Below, piece after piece: positions 47,212-56,410 of a stretch of 64,000 bases of DNA. Position numbers and translations under genes: made by a program. Position 1 is the first letter of the stretch. Every line of letters begins with the position of its first letter. The stretch spans positions 186,001-250,000 of the forward strand of contig CABHOK010000014.1 in NCBI GenBank assembly GCA_902168205.1. The letters are read 5' to 3'. The notes under the pieces are model-generated. The model ran no database searches and was not told where the DNA came from. It saw only the letters and a program-made list of their open reading frames with translations. This DNA comes from an uncultured Chitinophaga sp. (GTDB lineage Bacteria > Bacteroidota > Bacteroidia > Cytophagales > Cyclobacteriaceae).

Positions 47212-47220
47212 AACAATTTT

Positions 47221-48807
47221 TTAATTCACAGGAATCATAATGATACCGCTGGAACCTTTAGGAGTAACTTTCTCTTCGTCATCCTTATATGTTCTGCGAA
47301 TCACATCTTTGATATCGATCACAATACGATCGCCCGGGCGAGCCTGGCTGATCCAGGAACGTAAATCAGGGTTTTCGTTTGTTGCATTCAAGCGTTGTAC
47401 ACCGGCTGTTCCACGACCAAGAATAATCTCAGCACGTTTAATTCTGTAGCGAGCATCTTTCGGTACCTCTTCTTTGAAGTTAGTTTCAGGCTCAGCAACA
47501 ATTCTAAGATTACCTAATTGGTTAGCGCGGATACCTTGTCTTAAATCAACAGGGTTGTTTCCTACATACGCTATATACTTAGGATCTGGAACGTTCTTAA
47601 CATCAAACGCCTGGTTACCGATTGCTGCACCACCGTTGCTAACAGCCACAGTAATTTTTCTTTGCTTCGGAATGATGGTTACGCGACCAGGCTTATCACC
47701 TTTAATGATCTCAGCTGCGCCACCTGCAGAGAAAGAAGGATTGTAGTTTGTACCTAATGCCGGCACTTCAATGTTTACGGTGTTACCGCAGTTCATATAA
47801 AGTGTAGGAGCATTACCTGTTGTTACACGAATTACAGGCTGAGCAACCATGTACTGAATCTCCTGCTCGTAAGGCGTACCATCAATTACAATTTTCGCTT
47901 TGAAAGATTGCTTTGAGTAACCTTGAGGGTCGTAGCTTCCACCCTTAGCAGTGAATTTTACTTTACCCATCTTAATACCGCCTTCGTCTACAACCTGAAG
48001 TTTTACACCGTTGTGGTACATTTCAGGAACAAGACCAGAAGCTGAAGCAGATATAAACATATCCGCAGTATACTCAGCACCAGCAGCTACGATACTTGAC
48101 TTTGGTAATACCATCGGTACAAGTTTATCGAACTTAACCTGTCCTACGTTTGCCTTCTTAGAAAGCTCATCCAATGCAAGCGCTTCGTACTCAAGGATCT
48201 CAGTTTGTATCTGAGTTACTGATGCATAAGCTGCTACCGGAGGTGTATTCTCAAAAGTAAAAGTCAAGAAGTCCTTGTTTGCATGCTTTTCATCATTAGC
48301 AAAAGCAGGTATATCTTTAGGAGTCTTTGCCAGCGTAGCAAATTTCTTCCCGCTTAACGTTTCCAGTTGTTTTGTATAATCATTCAGGCGCTTCACAAAT
48401 TCTGTTCCTACACCTGTTTTCTTATCCATCATCATGGTAGCCACTTCAGAGCTGTGGTTGTTGATAAACTTTTCGTCTATCTCAGGTGAGCCCGCTTTCT
48501 TTTTCATTTCATCCTTAACGGTCTCAACATATTTTACGATCTCTTCGGTAAGCTGTCTTACTTTTTTTGCATTCGCTACTGCCTCTAATACGTTTGGTTT
48601 ATCGCTAGTACCGGCATCCTTTACGATCTGAGTAAGATGAGCGTTGTTTTTACCACTGCTCTCATGAATAAGTCCTTCAAGGGTTCCGTTGATTATAGCG
48701 AATTTCTCCAAAACTGCATTACTAACCTGCAGCGCCAGAAGTGCGGTAAGTACCAAGTACATCATACCGATCATCTTCTGCCTGGGGGTTTCTTTTCCGC
48801 CTGCCAT
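47221..48807 (-). CDS. gldM: Type IX secretion motor shaft protein GldM (PorM)
   Basis: A 528-residue protein with one N-terminal membrane helix (about 13-32, MMYLVLTALLALQVSNAVLE) and a large periplasmic region of four domains, matching GldM length. It forms the rotor shaft that couples GldL to the GldK/N ring. The C-terminal domain contains VTPKGSSGIIMIPVN. It follows gldL by 42 nt. Confidence 0.96.
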   Translation of the reverse strand: MAGGKETPRQKMIGMMYLVLTALLALQVSNAVLEKFAIINGTLEGLIHESSGKNNAHLTQIVKDAGTSDKPNVLEAVANAKKVRQLTEEIVKYVETVKDEMKKKAGSPEIDEKFINNHSSEVATMMMDKKTGVGTEFVKRLNDYTKQLETLSGKKFATLAKTPKDIPAFANDEKHANKDFLTFTFENTPPVAAYASVTQIQTEILEYEALALDELSKKANVGQVKFDKLVPMVLPKSSIVAAGAEYTADMFISASASGLVPEMYHNGVKLQVVDEGGIKMGKVKFTAKGGSYDPQGYSKQSFKAKIVIDGTPYEQEIQYMVAQPVIRVTTGNAPTLYMNCGNTVNIEVPALGTNYNPSFSAGGAAEIIKGDKPGRVTIIPKQRKITVAVSNGGAAIGNQAFDVKNVPDPKYIAYVGNNPVDLRQGIRANQLGNLRIVAEPETNFKEEVPKDARYRIKRAEIILGRGTAGVQRLNATNENPDLRSWISQARPGDRIVIDIKDVIRRTYKDDEEKVTPKGSSGIIMIPVN

Positions 48808-48849
48808 TGTTGGTTGTTTTTAATATTTAACGTTAGAAACCTTCATTCA

Positions 48850-49668
48850 TTATGCTTTTCCGCCACCTTTCATGGCTGTCAGCATGCTGCCGTAAACAGT
48901 ATTCAGGGCAGTCAAGTTATCGGTGAGCTTACCAAGTTCAGAAGTGAATTTAGCTGTGTTATCACCAACTTTAGAAAGTCCGTTCATAGCACCTGTCAGA
49001 CTTTCGTAGAACTTGTTCATGTTCTTAACATGGCTATCAGCATCCTTCAATTCCATTTCATATACTGTGTTCAGTGCAGAAAGATTCTTTGTTACTTTCT
49101 GTACTTGTGAGTGATACTCACCAGCATCTTTTGAAGCTTCTGACATGCTTGATACAGCTTTGATTGCTACATCGTAAGATTTGTTCATCTCCAACAATTG
49201 AGTTGAAGCTTTCTTCACGTTGTTAGCATAGTCATTTGTAGCAACTGCTGCATCAGAAAGGTTTGACATTTTCTTAGCAGACTCAGCAAGGTTAGTTAAA
49301 CCTTTACCAAGGCTATCTAAAAGTTCAGGACCAATCTTAGCTTTTTCCAAAGAAGCATCTAATTGTTGTGTTAAAGATGCTGTTGGTTTGTTTGATATTC
49401 TTGTCGGAGCTGCTGGAGCTTCGTAATCTTCTGAAAGTTCAGGATATACTTTTGACCAATCTGGCTCTTGGTGAGGCGGCTCAAAAGCACTAAGAAAGAA
49501 GATGACAGCTTCTGTTGTAAGACCGATCATCAGCATTTGGTCAGCACCTGTTAAGTGAAGGATCTTGAATAACGCACCGATAATTACTACTGCTGCACCT
49601 ATACCGTATATTTTAGGCATTATGGTTTTGTAGAGAAGCTCGGTAAATCCGCCTTTTTTCTTGCTCAT
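48850..49668 (-). CDS. gldL: Type IX secretion motor protein GldL (PorL)
   Basis: A 272-residue inner-membrane protein: two helices at the N-terminus (IYGIGAAVVIIGALFKILH and MLMIGLTTEAVIFFLSAF), then a long cytoplasmic coiled-coil region with repeated Leu/Ala heptads. GldL uses the proton gradient to turn GldM; the charged residues of the second helix (Glu) are present. It is 60 nt after gldK. Confidence 0.96.
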   Translation of the reverse strand: MSKKKGGFTELLYKTIMPKIYGIGAAVVIIGALFKILHLTGADQMLMIGLTTEAVIFFLSAFEPPHQEPDWSKVYPELSEDYEAPAAPTRISNKPTASLTQQLDASLEKAKIGPELLDSLGKGLTNLAESAKKMSNLSDAAVATNDYANNVKKASTQLLEMNKSYDVAIKAVSSMSEASKDAGEYHSQVQKVTKNLSALNTVYEMELKDADSHVKNMNKFYESLTGAMNGLSKVGDNTAKFTSELGKLTDNLTALNTVYGSMLTAMKGGGKA

Positions 49669-49728
49669 TTTAGTAATGGTTTAAGTTTTTGCCTTTTGAT
49701 ATTATTAAAGATAGATAGAGTTTCTTAT

Positions 49729-50820
49729 TTAAAATTCCTGACCTGACGAGCGACCGAGGTGAGTCATAGCACATCTGAAACCTATGTAAGCTCGTGTAGA
49801 ATCTTTGAATTCGTATGTACGTGTACCTGTTTCGAGGTAGTAAGCAACATCTTTCCAGGAACCACCACGTACTACTTTCTTCGGTGGAACTTTAGGATTG
49901 TATTGTGATCCTTCTGGGTTCGTTCTTGGATCTATATACTGAGGGTTCAAATCCCAAACAGTAGGAACTGATGCAGGGTTGAAATCATCAAGGCACCACT
50001 CTGATACGTTACCGGCCATATCATACAGACCGTAGTCGTTCGGGAAGTAAGCCTGAACAGGTGATGTATAGGCAAAACCGTCATCGTAGAAGTTACCACG
50101 ACCTGGCTTAAAGTTAGCCAGCATACAACCTTTTGAATTACGGATGTACGGGTTACCCCAAGGATATTTCGCCATGTCGCGACCACCACGTGCTGCGTAT
50201 TCCCACTCTGCTTCTGAAGGCAGACGGAACGCTGGCATTTGGAAATCACCAACACTTTTTCTGTAGTCATTGAGATAAGCTGTTCTCCATTTTCCGAAGA
50301 ATACGGCAGCATCCCAGTTTACACCTACAACCGGATAGTCATCGTATCCCGGGTGCCAGTAATAGTAGTCCTGAATTGGATCTCCCATGTGGTGCGCAAA
50401 ATCACGAACCCACGAAGCAGTATCCGGATAATACTTTTGGCGGAAAGTTTCAGCATCAACAGTTTCAAAGCCTTCTATAGTCCCGTTATCAACGAGGAAG
50501 AAGTTAGTGAACTGACGATACTCGTTGTTGGTTATCTCTGTGTCATCCATGAAGAATGAACCGATTGTAACCTGCTTGTTGAAGTTGATTTGTGTAGATG
50601 CAGGGTCTTCATCTGCCTGACCCATGTGGAAAGTACCTGCAGGAATTGGCACCATTCCATAGGGAATAGTCATTACCCAACCTTCGCGGCCTGGAACACC
50701 AACCAGTTCGCCCTGGTCATTTCCGCCACCTTTTCCACCTCCTAAGCCCAGCAAGCCGCAAGCACTGGCTACTGCGCCCGAAAGTACTAACACTACTTTT
50801 GAAAGAACCGATTTATTCAT
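49729..50820 (-). CDS. gldK: Gliding / type IX secretion lipoprotein GldK (PorK)
   Basis: A 363-residue outer-membrane lipoprotein with lipobox ending at Cys21 (AVASAC), a Gly-rich linker, and a formylglycine-generating-enzyme-like (FGE-sulfatase) domain with IPAGTFHMGQ, FRLPSEAEWEYAARGG and VVRGGSW. In GldK this fold is structural. It leads gldK-L-M-N and follows the porP/sprF gene by about 130 nt. Confidence 0.95.
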   Translation of the reverse strand: MNKSVLSKVVLVLSGAVASACGLLGLGGGKGGGNDQGELVGVPGREGWVMTIPYGMVPIPAGTFHMGQADEDPASTQINFNKQVTIGSFFMDDTEITNNEYRQFTNFFLVDNGTIEGFETVDAETFRQKYYPDTASWVRDFAHHMGDPIQDYYYWHPGYDDYPVVGVNWDAAVFFGKWRTAYLNDYRKSVGDFQMPAFRLPSEAEWEYAARGGRDMAKYPWGNPYIRNSKGCMLANFKPGRGNFYDDGFAYTSPVQAYFPNDYGLYDMAGNVSEWCLDDFNPASVPTVWDLNPQYIDPRTNPEGSQYNPKVPPKKVVRGGSWKDVAYYLETGTRTYEFKDSTRAYIGFRCAMTHLGRSSGQEF

Positions 50821-50861
50821 ACTGCTATCTCAGTTTGTCTACACTAAAAAAATTTGGGGAC

Positions 50862-50869
50862 GAAAGTTA
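50862..50869 (-). promoter_or_regulatory. Possible -7 element before gldK
   Basis: TAACTTTC on the minus strand matches TAnnTTTG in seven of eight positions, 42 nt before the gldK start. Weak evidence. Confidence 0.25.
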
Positions 50870-50947
50870 CTTTTTATTCGCTTTATTTTTTGAAGAAAGT
50901 AAATACAAATTCCATAAATTCTTAAAAATACTGAAATCAAATGTCGC

Positions 50948-51898
50948 TTAGTGTCTATACCTAGGGGTTCGAACGACTTTTTTACCGCTGCCCGGATTCA
51001 CTGGTAAATCATAGCTCAACATAACTTCAAGTGAAAAATTTTCCTTGGCATCGCGGTCCTTAATAATAAAGTCAACAGCGGTTCCAAGTTTCAACGACTT
51101 ATCCTTCAGCAAAGCATATCCCAACAACAAACTTCCGGCTTCACCTTGTCTGAACGCTAATCCTCCCCACATCGTATCCTTTAAATATGCTATACCTGCA
51201 AAATCCAGTTGAGTCTTATTTAAATCAGTACGAACGGCTGTGCTGAACTGTACGCGCAGGTCAAAACTTACTTCGTAAAAATATCCTCCGGTAAAATTGA
51301 TATGGTTCTCTAATGCTCCTCTTACGCTATCGGCACCAAAATCAAATTGAGAACGCAGCAAGTGATTGAATCCTACACCTGCATAATATTTCTCTGCCCT
51401 ATAAAATATACCTAAGCCTAAGTCTGGTCGTACCTGTGATTCTTTGCCTGTTGTAATCAACGGATCGCCATCATCTATATACCGGTAATACTGCCCATTA
51501 ACAGATTGAGAATATATTCCGGCTTTGATACCAATACTAAGTTTGGTTTCCTTGATACCTAAGTGATAGGCATACATGGCCTGCGCTTCGAGGTTGTTCT
51601 GCGGACCAAGTTTGTCGTTCATTACATACGCACCAAAACCGCTTCGCAGGCGATATATAGGTGTGTTGAAACTTACCATTTGTGTTGTAGGAGCTCCGCC
51701 ATCACCAAAGCTGGATTGGTATCCGAGCCATTGGCTTCTGTGAATCGCTGTTAAGCGAGTAACTCCATCAACACCGGCATACGCTGGCGTCATGTACAGG
51801 TTGTTGAACATGTACTGTGTGAATAGGGCATCTTGCTGAGCGAAAACACCTGATCCAGTCAGTGCCAACAGGAGGGTATAAAAAGTCTTTTTCAGCAT
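50948..51898 (-). CDS. PorP/SprF-family type IX secretion outer membrane protein
   Basis: A 316-residue beta-barrel protein with signal peptide (1-20) and the family opening DALFTQYMFNNLYMTPAYAG, then HRSQWLGYQ. PorP/SprF proteins anchor surface adhesins to the secretion/gliding machine. The place before gldK is the same as porP before porKLMN in Porphyromonas. Many paralogues exist in Bacteroidetes, so which one this corresponds to is not decided by sequence alone. Confidence 0.92.
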   Translation of the reverse strand: MLKKTFYTLLLALTGSGVFAQQDALFTQYMFNNLYMTPAYAGVDGVTRLTAIHRSQWLGYQSSFGDGGAPTTQMVSFNTPIYRLRSGFGAYVMNDKLGPQNNLEAQAMYAYHLGIKETKLSIGIKAGIYSQSVNGQYYRYIDDGDPLITTGKESQVRPDLGLGIFYRAEKYYAGVGFNHLLRSQFDFGADSVRGALENHINFTGGYFYEVSFDLRVQFSTAVRTDLNKTQLDFAGIAYLKDTMWGGLAFRQGEAGSLLLGYALLKDKSLKLGTAVDFIIKDRDAKENFSLEVMLSYDLPVNPGSGKKVVRTPRYRH

Positions 51899-51948
51899 CG
51901 AGGTTAAAAAGTAGATTTAAAGTAAGCGCTTTTTTACGACACTATCAA

Positions 51949-51956
51949 CAAATGTA
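51949..51956 (-). promoter_or_regulatory. -7 promoter element before porP/sprF
   Basis: TACATTTG on the minus strand is a full TAnnTTTG match, 51 nt before the ATG. No clear -33 TTG. Confidence 0.45.
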
Positions 51957-52037
51957 ATTAAAGTGTAATAAAAAATGTGACTTTGTAATATTCAATGAAT
52001 GAAGCAGTTATTTACTCAAGTCAGTGTCTGTTACGCC

Positions 52038-52049
52038 ACAATTAATTGT
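52038..52049. promoter_or_regulatory. 12-bp palindrome upstream of porP/sprF
   Basis: ACAATTAATTGT is a perfect palindrome in the 208-nt AT-rich gap between hemD and porP/sprF, about 80 nt upstream of the -7 element. It could be an operator; AT-richness makes chance formation possible. Confidence 0.25.
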
Positions 52050-52106
52050 TCCTGAATATAAACAATTGAACGCGTGAGTACTAACCGTTCAGTCGACAAT
52101 ATTTCT

Positions 52107-52883
52107 CTACTTAATGCCATTAGCCTTCTTAATATAGAGCTCGAGAGCCCCCGTCATAGAAGGTGCGTTGGGAAGCGGTGCCTCGATGTCAAGCAGGAGA
52201 CCTGCATCCCTGACAGCCTTGGCCGTTGTAGGACCAAACGCTGCAATGCGCGTGTTATTTTGCTTAAATTCAGGGAAATTGACGAACAGCGAGTTAATAC
52301 CGGAAGGACTAAAGAAAGCGAGTATATCATAGAACACTTCCTTGAGATCAGAAAGATCTGCAGCAACGGTGTGATAAATAATCGCCTCAGTATGATTATA
52401 GCCGCCATCTCTGAGAAAATCAGGGATGTCGTTCTTACGAATATCCGAACAAGGGAAGAGATATTTCTCGTTCTTGTGTTTCTTCAGAATCTCAAGAAGA
52501 TCCTGCGCGGTTTTTAAACCTGTAAAAATTTTACGCTTACGTATAACGATATACTTCTGAAGGTAATTGGATGTCTGCTCCGAGATACAGAAGTACTTCA
52601 TCTCCGGAGGCATCTCCAATTTCAATTCCTGACAGATATGAAAGAAATGATCAACCGCATTGCGGCTTGTAAAAATAATGGCGGTGTGATTGAGTATATC
52701 AATCTTCTGCTTGCGGAACTCCTTTACCGGCACTGGCTCAACCTGAATGAACGGACGGAAGTCGATCTTCAGGTTATATTTTTCAGCGAGCTTTAAGTAT
52801 GGAGAGTTAGCATCTGCCGGAGCTTCTTGGGTTACCAGAATGCTTTTCACTTTGCGCATTCTGTCAGTAGCAATTTCACTCAT
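52107..52883 (-). CDS. hemD: Uroporphyrinogen-III synthase family protein
   Basis: A 258-residue HemD-fold protein: alternating segments ILVTQEAPADANSPYLKLAEKY, IDILNHTAIIFTSRNAVDHFF, DILAFFSPSGINSLF and IAAFGPTTAKAVRDAGL are family-like (the phrases are partial motifs). HemD cyclises hydroxymethylbilane to uroporphyrinogen III. HemD-like genes beside gliding genes recur in Bacteroidetes, so an additional or different role is possible. It follows the DUF4271 gene by 23 nt. Confidence 0.85.
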   Translation of the reverse strand: MSEIATDRMRKVKSILVTQEAPADANSPYLKLAEKYNLKIDFRPFIQVEPVPVKEFRKQKIDILNHTAIIFTSRNAVDHFFHICQELKLEMPPEMKYFCISEQTSNYLQKYIVIRKRKIFTGLKTAQDLLEILKKHKNEKYLFPCSDIRKNDIPDFLRDGGYNHTEAIIYHTVAADLSDLKEVFYDILAFFSPSGINSLFVNFPEFKQNNTRIAAFGPTTAKAVRDAGLLLDIEAPLPNAPSMTGALELYIKKANGIK

Positions 52884-52906
52884 ATCAACACGTAGACGAA
52901 TTCAGG

Positions 52907-54013
52907 CTAATTGTACAATACCTTAAGTGTAATCAGAAAGGGTATCAATTCTGTAGCACAAATGTACGAAAATAAATGAAAAACAGATCGTCCCATTCGG
53001 GTACTTAGTTTCAATGCAATCAAGATCATCCAACCTGCCAGCACCCACGCCAACAGTTGAAGCAATGTGGTGAAGAAATTTACCTGCTGACCGTGCATGA
53101 TAAAGTAAACTGACAACACAATGGTTAATGCTCCGAAGAATATCAACACTACACGTACCCAGTTAAAAAAATGAATGCTTGCCAGCTCGCCTGAACCAAA
53201 CATGGCCGTAAGACCATAGATCAATATAATCTTCAAAAAGAATGCAGCCAGTACTATACCGCTTAATTTAAACCACTGAAGCATGGCCATACCAAAGCTT
53301 TGCGAGTGAAATGAATATGCTATAGGGTGATGCTGCGGCACGAAATGAAAAATGATCATCAGGTAGTACGATAGCATCAGGCTGCAGAAAATATAAAACA
53401 GAATATTGGTACTGCTGGTGATGCGTGAGTATACCTGTGCTTCATCAGATTCACGCAGGAAAAATATTTTCGTAATAGAAAAATAATCTGACGCGAGCTT
53501 CGGGTTAAGCCGAACAATGGTGATCAGCATAATCACCAGGATCATAAAACTGACAATGGCAAAGTCGCGGAAAGATGATGATCGTGCCTCAAAGTCTATT
53601 TCACCTTTTTGCATCAGCGGCATGGATGATTTGATCTGCGTTACCAATGTTTTTGAAATACCAGCCTTCTGATGAATGGCACACGTGATAACTGCTGATG
53701 AAAAAACTTTTCGAAGACTATCTATTTTTAGGGTGAGGTGTTGTGTGCTGGCAACAAACTTTCCGTTTATAAAAAGACTGAAGGTTTCTGTATCATGCAG
53801 ATACAACAGATCCTTGCTGAATTCTGCAAGTCTGATTTGAAAGTAAACAGACGATGCTTCTTCGTCAGCTTCTGTATATAAACTGTATTGATCGTCTTGA
53901 TAAATTTTCCAATCTGACTTCAGATCTTTTTTTACGATCAGCTTTTGCGCATAACACAATTGTGTGCCACACGCCAACAGCAAGATCAGAAAGATGTACT
54001 GGTTTATCTTCAT
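52907..54013 (-). CDS. DUF4271 integral membrane protein
   Basis: A 368-residue protein: signal peptide (ending CYAQ), a ~120-residue beta-rich outer domain, then about six membrane helices in the second half (FAIVSFMILVIMLITIV onward) with the DUF4271-like end LFSYICATELIPFLITLKVLY. I use the ATG at 54013; the in-frame TTG at 54022 only adds three residues. It is the first gene before hemD and close to the type IX cluster, which suggests a link to it, but the function is unknown. Confidence 0.82.
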   Translation of the reverse strand: MKINQYIFLILLLACGTQLCYAQKLIVKKDLKSDWKIYQDDQYSLYTEADEEASSVYFQIRLAEFSKDLLYLHDTETFSLFINGKFVASTQHLTLKIDSLRKVFSSAVITCAIHQKAGISKTLVTQIKSSMPLMQKGEIDFEARSSSFRDFAIVSFMILVIMLITIVRLNPKLASDYFSITKIFFLRESDEAQVYSRITSSTNILFYIFCSLMLSYYLMIIFHFVPQHHPIAYSFHSQSFGMAMLQWFKLSGIVLAAFFLKIILIYGLTAMFGSGELASIHFFNWVRVVLIFFGALTIVLSVYFIMHGQQVNFFTTLLQLLAWVLAGWMILIALKLSTRMGRSVFHLFSYICATELIPFLITLKVLYN

Positions 54014-54027
54014 AGATAACAAAGCTT

Positions 54028-54035
54028 CAAAAATA
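54028..54035 (-). promoter_or_regulatory. -7 promoter element before the DUF4271 gene
   Basis: TATTTTTG on the minus strand is a full TAnnTTTG match, only 14 nt before the ATG, which implies a very short 5' leader. No -33 TTG is evident. Confidence 0.35.
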
Positions 54036-54082
54036 TTAGAATTGGACTGATATCGGAAATGCTGGTAAGTTTACATCACTTT

Positions 54083-55213
54083 ATGGCAGGAATTTACTTA
54101 CATATTCCTTTTTGTAAGCAGGCTTGTTACTACTGCGATTTTCATTTTTCCACCAATCTCACAACAAAACGTGAGCTGGTGGAAGCTATTGCGCGCGAGC
54201 TCATCCTTCAAAAAGACTACGTAAATGGAGAGCGTATCAATACCATTTATTTTGGTGGCGGCACTCCTTCGCTGCTTACTGAAGAAGAACTGGATTTGTT
54301 ATTCGATACAATACACGAAAACTTTTCCGTGAGTGATGCTGCCGAAATTACACTCGAAGCAAATCCGGATGACCTTTCACTATCACGGTTGAGGCAACTG
54401 CAAAGTCAGGGCGTGAATCGTCTCAGTATCGGCATACAGTCTTTTGATGATAAAGTGCTCCAGTTTTTAAATCGCGCACACAACAGTCAGTCTGCGACAG
54501 TATGCGTTGAGGAAGCGCGTAATGCCGGCTTTCAAAACATTAGTATAGATCTGATCTATGCGATTCCCGGGCAAGACGATGATGCCTGGAAACAAAATAT
54601 CGCACAGGCTATACGTCTTTCTCCAGAGCATATTTCGTCATACTCGCTTACCATTGAAGACAAAACTGTTTTTGGAAGATGGGCTGCAACCGGAAAACTG
54701 AAAGTTACCGAGGACGATGTTGCTGCGTCACAACTTGAGACACTGGTAACATTGCTTGGAGATGCAGGTTTTGAACAATACGAAGTATCGAATTTTGCAC
54801 GACCAGGTTTTGAGTCCAGACACAACAGCAGTTATTGGAAACAGGAAAGATATTTAGGCGTGGGGCCGAGCGCGCATTCGTATAATGAAAGCAGTCGCCA
54901 GTATAACATCAGCAATAACGCAGCGTATGTTCGAGGCATGCAGCAGAATATTATTCCGTTTACACTGGAGAGTTTAACACGCGAAGACAAGATCAACGAC
55001 TTTCTGCTCACAACCCTGCGGACACAATGGGGCACTGATCTGAAAAAACTTCAACAGCTTTATCAATATGATTTGCTGGCCGATCATGAGCAGTACATAA
55101 AATCTTTATGCGAACAAAAATTTGCGCTGCTGCAAAATGATACGTTGCTGCTAACGAAAAGCGGGAAATTGCTCGCTGATAAAATTGCTTCGGATTTATT
55201 TATGCTTCGGTAA
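54083..55213 (+). CDS. hemW: Radical SAM heme chaperone HemW
   Basis: A 376-residue radical-SAM protein with the 4Fe-4S motif C-x3-C-x2-C at Cys11, Cys15 and Cys18, followed by the extra Cys-Asp-Phe context HIPFCKQACYYCDFHFS typical of HemW rather than HemN, GGGTPSLL, and TLEANPDDLS. HemW transfers heme; it is not the coproporphyrinogen oxidase often named in annotations. I chose the ATG at 54083, which gives the family N-terminus; the ATG at 54059 adds eight non-conserved residues. Confidence 0.92.
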   Translation: MAGIYLHIPFCKQACYYCDFHFSTNLTTKRELVEAIARELILQKDYVNGERINTIYFGGGTPSLLTEEELDLLFDTIHENFSVSDAAEITLEANPDDLSLSRLRQLQSQGVNRLSIGIQSFDDKVLQFLNRAHNSQSATVCVEEARNAGFQNISIDLIYAIPGQDDDAWKQNIAQAIRLSPEHISSYSLTIEDKTVFGRWAATGKLKVTEDDVAASQLETLVTLLGDAGFEQYEVSNFARPGFESRHNSSYWKQERYLGVGPSAHSYNESSRQYNISNNAAYVRGMQQNIIPFTLESLTREDKINDFLLTTLRTQWGTDLKKLQQLYQYDLLADHEQYIKSLCEQKFALLQNDTLLLTKSGKLLADKIASDLFMLR

Positions 55214-55275
55214 CCGGATCGCCTTTCAAGCTCTGCGATAGTTTCGTATTTTTCGAATTCCTGCAACCCAAAAAA

Positions 55276-55644
55276 ATGAAATCCCCTGAAGAAAAGAAGG
55301 TGTTTATGCTTCTGAAGTCTGTGATCTTTCACTATCACGGACTGGATGAAGAAGAGAAGAATGATCTTGATAAAACTGCCGATGAACTGGATGCTCACAA
55401 CGAATACGCCTGGGCACTTGATTTCATTGCACAAGACTATATAACAGCGTTCGATCGCGCCCGCGATTACCTGAACGACATCATTGGCGATTACTCGAAA
55501 GAAAAACGCATCGAGTTAATCAACATGGTATGGCAGGCCAATAATCTGAAAGGCTACGTTACCGAAATGGAAGCCACCGCGATGCTAAAACTCGCCAAAG
55601 ACTGGAACGTACAAAAAGAATTAATCGACCTCGTACTAACGTAG
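55276..55644 (+). CDS. Small TerB-like helical protein
   Basis: A 122-residue acidic, all-helical protein. The second half (KEKRIELINMVWQANNLKG, EMEATAMLKLAKDWNV) follows the TerB-like pattern of a helix, a polar loop, then a helix that ends a small metal-binding-like fold. I recognise no defined family. It lies 62 nt after hemW on the same strand and converges with the response regulator gene. Confidence 0.7.
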   Translation: MKSPEEKKVFMLLKSVIFHYHGLDEEEKNDLDKTADELDAHNEYAWALDFIAQDYITAFDRARDYLNDIIGDYSKEKRIELINMVWQANNLKGYVTEMEATAMLKLAKDWNVQKELIDLVLT

Positions 55645-55687
55645 CCCCTACACGCTGTGTGCATTCAACCTAAGCACATAGGCACAT

Positions 55688-56410
55688 CTAGAGGCTCATC
55701 ATATCCTTAAACTTGGCTGCCTGCCTGCGACTCACTTCAACTTTATCACCACCGCGAAGCTTCACCATAAGACCTCCATTAAACCATGGCTCAATGCCTT
55801 CTACCCAACTCAGGTTAACAATATGCTTGCGGCTTGCGCGGAAGAAGGCACGCTCATCCAGTTTCTCATCAAGCGCGTTGAGTGATTTGTGAATCATAGG
55901 ACGGTTTGCATCGAAATATACTTTGATATAGTTACCGTCTGATTCGAATAAGCGAACATTGGAAAGACTCACGAACCAACAGCGATCGCCATCCTTTACA
56001 AACACCTGATCATTGAGACCTAATTTCTTCTCAGGTCCGCGAATAGCAGCAACCTTGGCTCTTTCTTTCTCTGCAAGTTTGGATACGGTCTCAGCAAGAC
56101 GCTCCGGTTGTATAGGTTTTAAGAGATAGTCCAGTGCATTTACTTCGAAAGCTTTCAACGCAAACTCATCGTACGCAGTAGTAAACACTACCAGGGGTAC
56201 ACCATCAAGTTCTTCCAGCAATTGAAATCCTGTTTTGCCTGGCATCTGTATATCCAGGAATAATAAATCCGGATTGAGGTCATTAACCAACTGCATAGCT
56301 TCATCAGCGTTAGCAGCTTCCCCAACTACTTCAATCATCGGGTGGTCTTCCAGTAATTTCATTAATTCTTTACGAGCCAGGCGCTCATCATCCACGATTA
56401 ATGCTCTCAT
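55688..56410 (-). CDS. LytTR-family response regulator
   Basis: A 240-residue regulator: receiver domain (1-118) with acidic pocket Asp7/Asp8, phospho-acceptor Asp53 (LFLDIQMPG), Thr in VVFTTAYDEFA and Lys in LLKPI; then a LytTR DNA-binding domain (about 140-238, FESDGNYIKVYF, SRKHIVNLSWVEGI). Its start overlaps the histidine kinase stop by 23 nt, so they form one two-component pair. The target genes are not known. Confidence 0.94.
   Translation of the reverse strand: MRALIVDDERLARKELMKLLEDHPMIEVVGEAANADEAMQLVNDLNPDLLFLDIQMPGKTGFQLLEELDGVPLVVFTTAYDEFALKAFEVNALDYLLKPIQPERLAETVSKLAEKERAKVAAIRGPEKKLGLNDQVFVKDGDRCWFVSLSNVRLFESDGNYIKVYFDANRPMIHKSLNALDEKLDERAFFRASRKHIVNLSWVEGIEPWFNGGLMVKLRGGDKVEVSRRQAAKFKDMMSL

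Noticed and set aside
54083-55213. Oxygen-independent coproporphyrinogen III oxidase (HemN)
   Set aside because: The cysteine motif context and length are those of HemW; hemD nearby makes the HemN label tempting but not supported.
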